From: an uncultured Ruminococcus sp.
Lineage (GTDB): Bacteria > Bacillota > Clostridia > Oscillospirales > Ruminococcaceae
Assembly: GCA_900545285.1 (NCBI GenBank)
Contig: UQYK01000071.1
Coordinates: forward strand, 1 to 7,328
DNA: 7,328 nucleotides
Direction: 5' to 3'
The translations under genes were made by a program, and so were the position numbers. Below are positions 1 to 5,964 of the stretch, in pieces. Numbering within the stretch: position 1 is the first letter of the stretch; the number at the start of each line of letters is the position of its first letter. A model generated the notes under the pieces. The model saw only the letters and a program-made list of their open reading frames with translations. It did not search any database and was not told where the DNA came from.

Positions 1-57
1 TATGCAGCAAAATTTGCCGAAAAGACACGTGTATACGCTTGTGAAGACAGGTTCTGA
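1..57 (+). CDS. Probable 3' end of an upstream gene (partial)
   Basis: Frame 1 is open from the window edge and ends at TGA 55-57, giving an 18-residue tail that finishes in ...YACEDRF. The stop codon runs straight into an intrinsic terminator stem starting at 57, the usual layout for the end of a transcription unit, and that is why this frame is preferred. Frame 2 is also open here, to TAA 68-70, but that stop would fall inside the terminator loop. The tail is too short to assign a family or function. It could be non-coding. Confidence 0.35.
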   Translation, partial: YAAKFAEKTRVYACEDRF

Positions 58-85
58 AAGCTGTTGGTAATCCAGCAGCTTTTTT
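57..85 (+). terminator. Intrinsic terminator of the upstream gene
   Basis: AAAGCTGTTGG (57-67) and CCAGCAGCTTT (72-82) form an 11-bp stem with one G-U wobble and a TAAT loop. The T run covers 80-85. It lies directly after the TGA at 55-57 and separates the upstream unit from the exporter promoter. A second pairing, CCAGCA 72-77 with TGCTGG 85-90, is possible but has no T run after it. Confidence 0.75.
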
Positions 86-151
86 GCTGGCATCTGGAAC
101 TTTTCAATAAAAAACATAACATAATTGAAATGAAACGTGCTATATTTATCG

Positions 152-180
152 TTGCAATTTCCGCAATCGTCTGCTAAAAT
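152..180 (+). promoter_or_regulatory. Sigma-A promoter for the exporter gene
   Basis: A -35 box TTGCAA (152-157), a 17-bp spacer and a -10 box TAAAAT (175-180) are present. TG at 172-173 one base upstream makes it an extended -10. Transcription would start near 187, leaving a leader of about 70 nt before the ATG at 258. No other promoter-like pair of this quality was seen between the upstream terminator and the gene. Confidence 0.75.
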
Positions 181-203
181 AGAAGGTATTGTGTCATATT
201 CGG

Positions 204-236
204 TTTTTCTTTTTTGAAAAAGAAAAATAATTTTTT
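204..236 (+). promoter_or_regulatory. A/U-rich perfect hairpin plus T6 in the exporter leader
   Basis: TTTTTCTTTTT (204-214) and AAAAAGAAAAA (217-227) are exact reverse complements around a TG centre. TAA and a T6 run (231-236) follow. The stem has only one C-G pair, so as RNA it would be weak for its length. It lies between the mapped promoter and the ribosome binding site, in the transcribed leader. It could modulate transcription or translation, or simply be an AT-rich tract. The inverted repeat is certain; a function is not. Confidence 0.45.
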
Positions 237-241
237 GTGAT

Positions 242-250
242 GGAGGAGAA
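242..250 (+). promoter_or_regulatory. Ribosome binding site fixing the exporter start
   Basis: GGAGGAGAA is a strong Shine-Dalgarno sequence, with its AGGAG core at 244-248 and 9 nt to the ATG at 258. The upstream in-frame GTG (237) and ATG (240) overlap or precede this site and have no Shine-Dalgarno of their own, so 258 is taken as the start. Confidence 0.85.
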
Positions 251-257
251 TCATTTC

Positions 258-1580
258 ATGTCAAAAATCAGAAAACAGCATATGACAATTCACTGGCACG
301 ATATTGTGCAAAGTGACAATTCCGTTCCGGCAACGGAAGCTACGCTGAAGGAAAAAGCCACTTTAGTCGGTCGAATCGGATTGATGATGCTGTCTGTCGG
401 CACGGGGGCATGGCGTGTGCGAAACTCAATGAACAAGGTTTCCCGCTGTCTGGGCATCTCTTGTTCCGCTGACATCGGACTGCTTTCCATTGAATGTACC
501 TGCATTGATGAGAACCACACGTATACGCAGTCTCTGTCACTCCCGACCACTGGTGTCAACACGGATAAGCTGACTGAACTGGAACTGTTCATGCGGGATT
601 TCCCGGAAAAGGCCGGCACACTCTCCGTGATGCAGTTTCATGAAGTACTGGATCACATTCAGGAAAAGAAAGCCAACTACAAGGCATGGAATCTGGGGCT
701 TGCCTCTGCCATTGCATGCTGCGCATTTACATTCCTGCTGGGCGGCGGCCCGGTTGAGATGATCTGCGCCTTTTTCGGTGCCGGTGTCGGCAACTTTGTA
801 CGAAAGCTGATGCTGAACCGTAAGATTTCACTCTTTGGAAATGTCGCAGTTAGTGTAGCTGCATCCTGTGCGGTTTATGTCATCACCATATTGCTGGCAC
901 AAAATCTGCTGCATGTTTCTGCGGAGCACCAGGCAGGATATATCTGCGCCATGCTGTTTGTCATTCCGGGGTTCCCGCTGATTACCGGGGGAATCGACCT
1001 GGCAAAGCTGGATATGCGCTCCGGTCTGGAACGAATTTCCTATGCAATTTTGATTATCACAGTGGCAACGATGACCGGATGGGCAACTGCCATGCTCTTC
1101 CGTTTCCAGCCGGCAGATTTTCAGCCTCTGGAAATTCAGACCGGCACCATGATTCTGCTGCGTATTGCGGCCAGCTTCTTCGGGGTATACGGCTTCTCTC
1201 TGATGTTTAACAGCCCTCGAAAAATGGCCTTTACCGCTGGTTTGATCGGCATGTTTGCCAATACGCTGCGTCTGGAACTAATTGATCTGGCCGGGTTCCC
1301 GGTAGGAATCGCGGCTTTTCTCGGTGCATTCTGCAGCGGATGCATTGCCTCTGTTGTCAAGAAAAAAATCGGCTTCCCCAGAATTTCTCTGACAGTTCCT
1401 GCGATTGTCATTATGGTTCCCGGACTTTACATGTACCGCGGCATCTACTACATGGGACTGAGCAATGTGGCAGATGGTTCTATCTGGCTGACAAAGGCAA
1501 TTCTGATCGTGATTGCGCTTCCGCTGGGACTGGTGGCAGCCCGACTCTGCACCGATTCCAATTTCAGACACTGTAGCTGA
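258..1580 (+). CDS. Threonine/serine exporter family protein (ThrE type, fused two-domain)
   Basis: This 440-residue membrane protein belongs to the ThrE family, whose characterised member in Corynebacterium glutamicum exports threonine and serine using the proton motive force. The first ~140 residues are largely hydrophilic. About ten hydrophobic segments follow, near 146-163, 165-182, 194-216, 226-243, 258-282, 299-316, 323-337, 345-365, 376-390 and 410-429. The N-terminal domain (about 35-280, DUF1212 type) carries a VIPGFPLITGGIDLA stretch at 235-249. The C-terminal domain (about 298-430, ThrE_2/DUF3815 type) carries VPAIVIMVPGLYMYRG at 380-395. Many Firmicutes split these domains into two adjacent genes; here they are one chain, as in Corynebacterium. 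The gene has its own promoter and terminator, so it is not in the downstream operon. The family assignment is firm; the substrate is inferred and has not been shown for this branch. Confidence 0.88.
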   Translation: MSKIRKQHMTIHWHDIVQSDNSVPATEATLKEKATLVGRIGLMMLSVGTGAWRVRNSMNKVSRCLGISCSADIGLLSIECTCIDENHTYTQSLSLPTTGVNTDKLTELELFMRDFPEKAGTLSVMQFHEVLDHIQEKKANYKAWNLGLASAIACCAFTFLLGGGPVEMICAFFGAGVGNFVRKLMLNRKISLFGNVAVSVAASCAVYVITILLAQNLLHVSAEHQAGYICAMLFVIPGFPLITGGIDLAKLDMRSGLERISYAILIITVATMTGWATAMLFRFQPADFQPLEIQTGTMILLRIAASFFGVYGFSLMFNSPRKMAFTAGLIGMFANTLRLELIDLAGFPVGIAAFLGAFCSGCIASVVKKKIGFPRISLTVPAIVIMVPGLYMYRGIYYMGLSNVADGSIWLTKAILIVIALPLGLVAARLCTDSNFRHCS

Positions 1581-1594
1581 TTTACACGTTTTGT

Positions 1595-1627
1595 ATCTCT
1601 GCTTTTTTCGAAAGGCAGAGATTTTTT
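1595..1627 (+). terminator. Intrinsic terminator of the exporter gene
   Basis: ATCTCTGC (1595-1602) pairs perfectly with GCAGAGAT (1615-1622). The 12-nt interior can close further through short T/A pairing. A T6 run (1622-1627) follows. It starts 15 bases after the exporter stop codon and isolates that gene from the ior promoter. Confidence 0.88.
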
Positions 1628-1668
1628 ATGTCCGGAAACCGCAGCTGCGAAAAAATGAAAGCGCCTTC

Positions 1669-1697
1669 TTGACTTTGCCGCAAATATCTTTTATAAT
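1669..1697 (+). promoter_or_regulatory. Near-consensus sigma-A promoter for the iorA-iorB-paaK operon
   Basis: TTGACT (1669-1674), a 17-bp spacer and a perfect TATAAT (1692-1697) are present. This is the best promoter match in the window. Transcription would start near 1704, giving a leader of about 114 nt before iorA. The leader is long for a simple promoter-to-gene distance and contains competing hairpins. Confidence 0.88.
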
Positions 1698-1768
1698 AAG
1701 AAGAGGAACTTTTTTGAACCGTATATCCTCCAACAAACATTCGGGAAATGCGGCGGGTTTCTACAGAC

Positions 1769-1797
1769 TCTGCATTTTGCAGGCTCTGCAATTTTTT
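1769..1797 (+). promoter_or_regulatory. Possible attenuator in the ior leader: overlapping alternative hairpins and T6
   Basis: TTGCAG (1777-1782), loop GCT and CTGCAA (1786-1791) form a perfect 6-bp stem followed directly by T6 (1792-1797), the shape of a short intrinsic terminator. The TGCAG arm can instead pair with the upstream CTGCA (1770-1774) around a TTT loop, extended by a U-G pair to 1769-1783. That pairing would exclude the terminator. This is the arrangement of a terminator with a competing anti-terminator. I recognise no known riboswitch or T-box core in the leader. The stems are short, so a function is only suggested. Confidence 0.45.
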
Positions 1798-1817
1798 ACA
1801 GAATTGGATGAAAAAAC

Positions 1818-3635
1818 ATGCACACTGAATTTCTAATGGGCAATGCCGCCATTGCGCGCGGTGCGATTGCGGCAGGCCTGAACGTAATATCCGGCTATCC
1901 CGGAACACCCTCTACGGAGGTACTGGAAACCACCGCAAAGAGCAATGACGGTTCCATCTATGTAGAGTGGTCTGTCAACGAAAAAGCAGCCCTGGAGCTT
2001 GCTGCCGGTGCTGCTTACTGCGGCGCCAGAACCATGGTTACCATGAAGCAGGTCGGCCTGAATGTGGCCTCCGATCCGCTGATGAGCCTGGCCTATATCG
2101 GGGTAAAGGGTGGCATGGTGATCTTGGTTGCAGACGATCCCGGCCCCATTTCTTCTCAGACGGAACAGGACACCCGTACCTTTGCGGCGTATTCGAAGCT
2201 GCCCTGCTTTGATCCTTCCAGTGTTCAGGAAGCCTATGACATGATCCAGGATGCTTTTGCCTATTCCGAGCAATATCACACGCCGGTTTTGTTCCGACCC
2301 ACTACCCGTGTCTGTCACGGATACGCTTCTATCTCCGTGAAGGAAAAAGAAGACTATCTTTGCAACCATCCGGAAGGCTTCCAGAAAGATTCCTCCAAAT
2401 GGGTTATCTTTCCCAAGCTGTCTTATCAGGCGCACAAACAGATTGAAGCCCGAAACGAGGCACTCTCCGCAGTCTTTTCCGATTATGCGGCAAACCGGAT
2501 CGTACCGGCACAGGACACTGCCTGTCGAAAGGGAATCGTCACACACGGCATCAACTTTGCCTATACCATGGAAGCCTGCCGGGGAGAATCAGCACCCCGT
2601 ATTTTCCGGGTCGCTACGCCGTTTCCGTTCCCGGAAGAAGCGGCGCTGGAATTTCTGCGCGGCCTGGACGAAGTGCTCTGCGTGGAGGAACTGGATCCAG
2701 TTCTGGAACGCAGCCTGATTTTCGTTTGTGGAAAATATCATCTTCCGGTTACAATCAAGGGAAAGCTGACGCACGATATGCCGGCAGCAGGGGAGAACAC
2801 CTGTGACAGCGTCCGCCAGGCACTGGCCAATTTTCTGGGATGGGAAACACCGGAAAAAGCTCCGGAAGAGACCATGCCCAAGCTTCCGGTGCGTCCGCCG
2901 GTATTGTGTGCCGGATGTCCCCACCGCGCCTCCTTCTTTGCCGTAAAGGAAGCCATGAAGGGAAAGAAAAGCGTATTCTGCGGCGACATCGGATGCTATA
3001 CCCTGGGAAATGCCATGCCGCTGGATATGGTAGACACCTGCCTGTGTATGGGTGCCGGGGTAAACATGACGCAGGGCATCGGGAAGATCGAACCTGATAC
3101 CACCTGCTTTGCCTTTGTGGGTGACTCTACCTTCTTTGCCTCCGCCATCACCGGAGCAGTCAATGCCGTTTACAACCAGGCCAATATGGTGCTGGTGATT
3201 CTGGACAATTCCACCACTGCGATGACCGGACACCAGCCCCATCCGGGAACCGGAAAGACCATGATGGGACAAGTGGTAGAGAAAGTCAGCATTCCGGCGG
3301 TTCTGCACGGCATCGGCATTCAGACCGTGGAAACCGTAGATCCGCTGCATCTGGAAGAAGCCATTGCCTGTGTAAAGCGCGTTGCGGCAGAAGACGGTGT
3401 CAAAGCCATTATTTTCAAATCTCCCTGCGCAGTCCTGATCAAGCCGGAACGCCCGGCGCAGATTGATGCTTCTGCCTGCATTCAGTGCAAAAAGTGCATC
3501 CGTACACTGGGATGCCCCGGACTGATCCTGAAGGACGGAAAGGTGCAGATCGAAAACGCACTCTGTACCGGATGCGGCCTCTGTGCCCAGGTTTGTCCCA
3601 CAAAGGCCATTGGAGGAGGTGCTGTTCATGCGTAA
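1818..3635 (+). CDS. iorA: Indolepyruvate:ferredoxin oxidoreductase, alpha subunit
   Basis: This 605-residue cytoplasmic subunit oxidatively decarboxylates arylpyruvates (indolepyruvate, phenylpyruvate and similar) with CoA and ferredoxin, giving arylacetyl-CoA, CO2 and reduced ferredoxin. The reaction is reversible in principle. The N-terminal pyruvate-ferredoxin-oxidoreductase-like domain contains SGYPGTPSTE (25-34). The thiamine diphosphate domain contains CAGCPHR (364-370), GDIGCYTLG (389-397) and GDS...LDN (435-464). The C terminus is a two-cluster ferredoxin domain with cysteines 554, 557, 560, 566 and 583, 586, 589, 593, all present. Length fits the family (about 600). ATG 1818 is preferred because the family usually starts a few residues before the LMGNAAIARGA stretch. 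Its Shine-Dalgarno is weak (GGA at 1806-1808), in contrast to the next gene. Its last 8 bases overlap iorB. It is first in the operon. Aryl preference within the family is inferred. Confidence 0.95.
   Translation: MHTEFLMGNAAIARGAIAAGLNVISGYPGTPSTEVLETTAKSNDGSIYVEWSVNEKAALELAAGAAYCGARTMVTMKQVGLNVASDPLMSLAYIGVKGGMVILVADDPGPISSQTEQDTRTFAAYSKLPCFDPSSVQEAYDMIQDAFAYSEQYHTPVLFRPTTRVCHGYASISVKEKEDYLCNHPEGFQKDSSKWVIFPKLSYQAHKQIEARNEALSAVFSDYAANRIVPAQDTACRKGIVTHGINFAYTMEACRGESAPRIFRVATPFPFPEEAALEFLRGLDEVLCVEELDPVLERSLIFVCGKYHLPVTIKGKLTHDMPAAGENTCDSVRQALANFLGWETPEKAPEETMPKLPVRPPVLCAGCPHRASFFAVKEAMKGKKSVFCGDIGCYTLGNAMPLDMVDTCLCMGAGVNMTQGIGKIEPDTTCFAFVGDSTFFASAITGAVNAVYNQANMVLVILDNSTTAMTGHQPHPGTGKTMMGQVVEKVSIPAVLHGIGIQTVETVDPLHLEEAIACVKRVAAEDGVKAIIFKSPCAVLIKPERPAQIDASACIQCKKCIRTLGCPGLILKDGKVQIENALCTGCGLCAQVCPTKAIGGGAVHA
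3612..3620 (+). promoter_or_regulatory. Ribosome binding site of iorB inside the end of iorA
   Basis: GGAGGAGGT lies within the last codons of iorA, 7 nt before ATG 3628. It is the strongest Shine-Dalgarno in the window. It sets the iorB start at 3628 and rules out upstream in-frame ATGs such as 3583, which would extend iorB deep into the ferredoxin domain of iorA. Confidence 0.9.
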
Positions 3636-4227
3636 AAATATTGTACTCTGCGGTGTAGGCGGCCAGGGAATTGTCCTGACCTCCAAGCTGATTGCAGCTG
3701 CATCCATGGCAAAGGAAATTCCCGTCATGAGTGCGGAGACCATCGGCATGGCACAAAAGGGCGGCAGTGTATTCAGCTTTCTTCGCATTGGCGAGGATTT
3801 GTTCTGCCCCATGTTTCCGAAGGGAAGCGCGGATCTTATCATCGGTTTCGAACCGGCAGAAGCGGTGCGCATGCTGCCGTATCTGAAACCGGATGGCTCT
3901 GTGGTCGTGAATACGCACCCCATTCAGCCGGTTACTGCAACCCTGGGCGGCGGTGCCTATGATGCAGATGCCATGCTCGACTATCTCCGGCAGCACGTCT
4001 CTCACGTCACCATGCTGGACGGAGACAGCGCCTGCCGGGAGATCGGTTCTCCAAAGGTGCTGAATATGGTAATGCTGGGAGCTGTGCTGCACAGTGGCAT
4101 TCTGCCGCTCTCCCCAGAAGAAGTACAGCAGGCCATGGAACGGACGGTAAAGCCGCAGTTTCACGCCTGGAACCGGACAGCGCTGCAATATGCGGCCGCG
4201 CATCCGGAGGCAATCTGTCAATCATAA
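3628..4227 (+). CDS. iorB: Indolepyruvate:ferredoxin oxidoreductase, beta subunit
   Basis: This 199-residue partner of IorA corresponds to the gamma-type domain of 2-oxoacid:ferredoxin oxidoreductases. It supplies the second half of the heteromeric enzyme. Visible family marks are the N-terminal nucleotide-fold loop CGVGGQG (8-14) and SAETIGMAQKGGSVFS (35-50), whose MAQ-GG-V core is typical of this domain. Length matches stand-alone IorB proteins (about 190-200). The gene overlaps iorA by 8 bp in a different frame and has a strong ribosome binding site inside iorA. Translation of the two subunits is therefore probably coupled, which suits an enzyme needing matched subunits. The next gene, paaK, starts 84 nt downstream on the same strand with no terminator between. 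Confidence 0.93.
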   Translation: MRKNIVLCGVGGQGIVLTSKLIAAASMAKEIPVMSAETIGMAQKGGSVFSFLRIGEDLFCPMFPKGSADLIIGFEPAEAVRMLPYLKPDGSVVVNTHPIQPVTATLGGGAYDADAMLDYLRQHVSHVTMLDGDSACREIGSPKVLNMVMLGAVLHSGILPLSPEEVQQAMERTVKPQFHAWNRTALQYAAAHPEAICQS

Positions 4228-4266
4228 TGTACATCTGTCTGAACAACAGAACAATGATACAGGCCA

Positions 4267-4286
4267 GCCGTGCAGCAGGCACAGGC
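4267..4286 (+). other. GC-rich hairpin in the iorB-paaK gap
   Basis: GCCGTGC (4267-4273) can pair with GCAC-A-GGC (4279-4286) around an AGCAG loop with a one-base bulge. No T run follows, so it is not an intrinsic terminator. It could mark an mRNA processing or stability boundary between the oxidoreductase genes and the ligase gene, but this is speculative. The rest of the 84-nt gap (4228-4311) holds only the paaK ribosome binding site. Confidence 0.3.
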
Positions 4287-4311
4287 CGGCACTTGGGAAA
4301 GGACTGGATTT

Positions 4312-5550
4312 ATGAAAATTTCAGAAAAACAACTCGAACAGGTCAATGACCGCATTCAGGCGCTCATTCACTCTAACAGCTTTTACGGAAAAAAGCTGGA
4401 AGCCGCCGGAGTTTCTGCTGTACACAGTGCAGAAGAATTCGTGAAGCTTCCGTTTTCCGAAAAAAAAGATCTCCGGGACGCATATCCTCTCGGACTGATG
4501 ACAGCACCGGAAGAAGAAATCGTGCGGATTCACTCTTCCTCCGGCACCACCGGAACACCGGTTATCATTCCCTATACTGCAAAGGATGTGGACGACTGGG
4601 CAATCCAGTTTAAGCGCTGCTATGAAATGGCAGGCATCACACCCATGGATCGGATTCAGGTTACGCCGGGCTACGGTCTCTGGACTGCCGGCATCGGATT
4701 CCAGAACGGCGCAGAAAAGCTGGGTGCTATGGTAATTCCCATGGGGCCGGGAAATACAGATAAGCAGCTCCAGATGATGACCGATATGAAGAGCACTGTG
4801 CTCTGCTCCACTTCCTCCTATGCCCTTTTGCTGGCAGAAGAGATTGAAAAACGCGGCATCAAGAACCAGATTCACCTGAAAAAGGGCGTAATCGGTTCTG
4901 AGCGTTGGAGCCAGAAAATGCGGGATCGGATTTCAGAGGAGCTGGGCATTGAGCTGTACGATATCTACGGCCTGACGGAAATCTACGGCCCCGGCATTGG
5001 CATCAGCTGTCAGGAAAACCACGGCATGCACTATTGGGATGATTATATCTACCTGGAAATCATTGATCCGGTTACCGGGGAGAACCTGCCTGACGGTGAA
5101 ATCGGCGAAATCGTGATCACCACACTGGTGAAGGAAGGCGCACCGCTGATTCGTTATCGGACACATGACCTGTCCCGCATTATTCCGGAAGCCTGCCCCT
5201 GTGGCAGCAAGTTCCCCAAGATCGATATGATCATGGGCAGAACAGACGATATGATGAAAATTAAAGGGGTCAATGTTTTCCCGAGCCAGATTGAAGAAAT
5301 TCTGGGAACCTTCTCTGAAATTTCCAGTGAGTATCAGATCCGGATTTCCCACCTGGACGGAAAGGACACCATGCGCATTTATGTGGAAGCCAAAAGCGGC
5401 CTGGTTGACTTCCAGGAGCTGAGTCACCGCATTGCAGAAAAGGTAAAAAGCAAGATCGGCTTTACTCCAATTGTAAAGGTCGTTGAAATCGGCGTGCTTC
5501 CCAGAAGCACCAAAAAGAGCGCACGTGTCATTGACGAACGGTATAACTAA
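4312..5550 (+). CDS. paaK: Phenylacetate-CoA ligase family protein (AMP-forming arylacetate-CoA ligase)
   Basis: This 412-residue member of the ANL adenylate-forming superfamily converts an arylacetate, ATP and CoA into arylacetyl-CoA, AMP and PPi. Motifs in order are the ATP-binding loop SSSGTTGTP (75-83), YGLTE (219-223), RTHDL with Asp286 for ribose binding, the CPCG pair (295-298), the hinge region GRTDDMMKIKGVNVFPSQIE (309-328), and LPRSTKKSARVID (396-408) with Lys402 as the likely catalytic lysine. ATG 4312 has GGAAAGGA 8 nt upstream. A GTG at 4270 would add 14 residues that do not resemble the family. From 4312 the protein lacks part of the short N-terminal helix seen in many ~430-residue relatives, but the ATP-binding and catalytic motifs are all there. 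Co-transcription with iorAB indicates that it handles the same aryl group. Direction and preferred acid (phenyl-, indolyl- or hydroxyphenylacetate) cannot be read from sequence. Confidence 0.92.
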   Translation: MKISEKQLEQVNDRIQALIHSNSFYGKKLEAAGVSAVHSAEEFVKLPFSEKKDLRDAYPLGLMTAPEEEIVRIHSSSGTTGTPVIIPYTAKDVDDWAIQFKRCYEMAGITPMDRIQVTPGYGLWTAGIGFQNGAEKLGAMVIPMGPGNTDKQLQMMTDMKSTVLCSTSSYALLLAEEIEKRGIKNQIHLKKGVIGSERWSQKMRDRISEELGIELYDIYGLTEIYGPGIGISCQENHGMHYWDDYIYLEIIDPVTGENLPDGEIGEIVITTLVKEGAPLIRYRTHDLSRIIPEACPCGSKFPKIDMIMGRTDDMMKIKGVNVFPSQIEEILGTFSEISSEYQIRISHLDGKDTMRIYVEAKSGLVDFQELSHRIAEKVKSKIGFTPIVKVVEIGVLPRSTKKSARVIDERYN

Positions 5551-5564
5551 GAACCTGTTCTCAT

Positions 5565-5625
5565 AAAAAGAAAAACCGCAGGAATCCAGTGCGTTTTGCA
5601 CATTGGCATTTCCTGCGGTCTTTTT
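5565..5625. terminator. Bidirectional intrinsic terminator between convergent units
   Basis: ACCGCAGGAA (5575-5584) and TTCCTGCGGT (5610-5619) form a perfect 10-bp stem. The interior can extend the hairpin through GTGC/GCAC. On the right is a T run (5621-5625), which serves paaK on the plus strand. On the left is an A-rich run (5565-5574), which reads as a T run on the minus strand and serves the GNAT gene. Its distance is 24 nt from the paaK stop codon and about 50 nt from the GNAT stop codon. Confidence 0.88.
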
Positions 5626-5671
5626 GTATTCTGTTTAAAATGGCTTTTATGGGAAACATCCACACCCGTTT

Positions 5672-5932
5672 CTACCCTTGTTTTTTGTGTGTTTCCAGCC
5701 AGTGACGCGCATAGGAACAGGTAGCAGTCACCATGCCGCCCCGCTGATGGGCAGTGTTTACTGCAAGACGCATCAACTCACCAGCCACGCCCTGTCCCCG
5801 GAGGGAAGCATCTACAAACGTATACGTAATACAAAACACCTTCGGCTCTGCCTCCAGAAACCGGATTTCCGCCAGTACGTTTCCTTCTGCATCTGTAGTA
5901 TAGATCCGATCTTTTTCCGTAATAAAGTCCAT
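5672..5932 (-). CDS. Small GNAT-type N-acetyltransferase (Acetyltransf_CG / YidJ-like)
   Basis: This 86-residue protein matches the short single-domain GNAT group often annotated as Acetyltransf_CG (Pfam PF14542). It shows FVDASLRGQGVAGELM at 39-54, whose RGQGVA is the acetyl-CoA pyrophosphate loop, and ATCSYARHWLE at 70-80. These are the two most conserved stretches of the group. A full GNAT fold is about 140 residues, so this is a minimal version, normal for the group. The acyl acceptor is unknown. The start at 5932 is set by GGGAGG (5940-5945) with 7 nt spacing; longer in-frame starts would run into the upstream gene. It lies 32 nt after the thioesterase stop codon and is the last gene of the minus-strand unit. 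Confidence 0.85.
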   Translation of the reverse strand: MDFITEKDRIYTTDAEGNVLAEIRFLEAEPKVFCITYTFVDASLRGQGVAGELMRLAVNTAHQRGGMVTATCSYARHWLETHKKQG

Positions 5933-5936
5933 TTGA

Positions 5937-5945
5937 TTTCCTCCC
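5937..5945 (-). promoter_or_regulatory. Ribosome binding site fixing the GNAT start
   Basis: On the minus strand this reads GGGAGGAAA, 7 nt (GGGAGG core) from ATG 5932. It lies in the 32-nt gap after the thioesterase stop codon. It rejects the longer in-frame reading that begins at 6025 inside the thioesterase gene. Confidence 0.85.
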
Positions 5946-5964
5946 TGATTTTTGTAAATGCGTT

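Noticed and set aside
72..90. Hairpin CCAGCA/TGCTGG as a second terminator
   Set aside because: It has no T run downstream and shares its left arm with the better terminator stem at 57-82.
1751..1797. Purine-riboswitch-like TTTCTAC in the ior leader
   Set aside because: Only this short junction element matches. The conserved L3 loop (CCGTAAA type), the GACTA junction and the flanking P1 helix are missing.
1704..1817. T-box leader upstream of iorA
   Set aside because: The leader is far too short, and no AGGGTGGAACCGCG-like T-box sequence or large specifier stem is present.
1833..2546. Antisense open frame of 237 codons opposite iorA
   Set aside because: It lies wholly within the conserved N-terminal domain of iorA, with no start signals and no family resemblance.
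2589..3923. Long antisense open frame (444 codons) opposite iorA and iorB
   Set aside because: It spans two well-supported genes with intact motifs, has no Shine-Dalgarno or promoter, and its translation shows no recognisable family. It is best explained as an antisense shadow of biased codon use.
3439..4221. Antisense open frame of 260 codons across the iorA end and iorB
   Set aside because: It has the low-complexity look of antisense translation and no ribosome binding site. iorA and iorB are certain here.
4267..4286. Terminator between iorB and paaK
   Set aside because: The hairpin has no T run, so paaK is kept in the operon.
4270..4311. Upstream GTG start for paaK at 4270
   Set aside because: The 14 extra residues do not look like the family N terminus and no Shine-Dalgarno precedes it, while ATG 4312 has GGAAAGGA at proper spacing.
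4933..5601. Antisense open frame of 222 codons opposite paaK
   Set aside because: Its start region overlaps the bidirectional terminator, and the sense strand carries the conserved ligase motifs.
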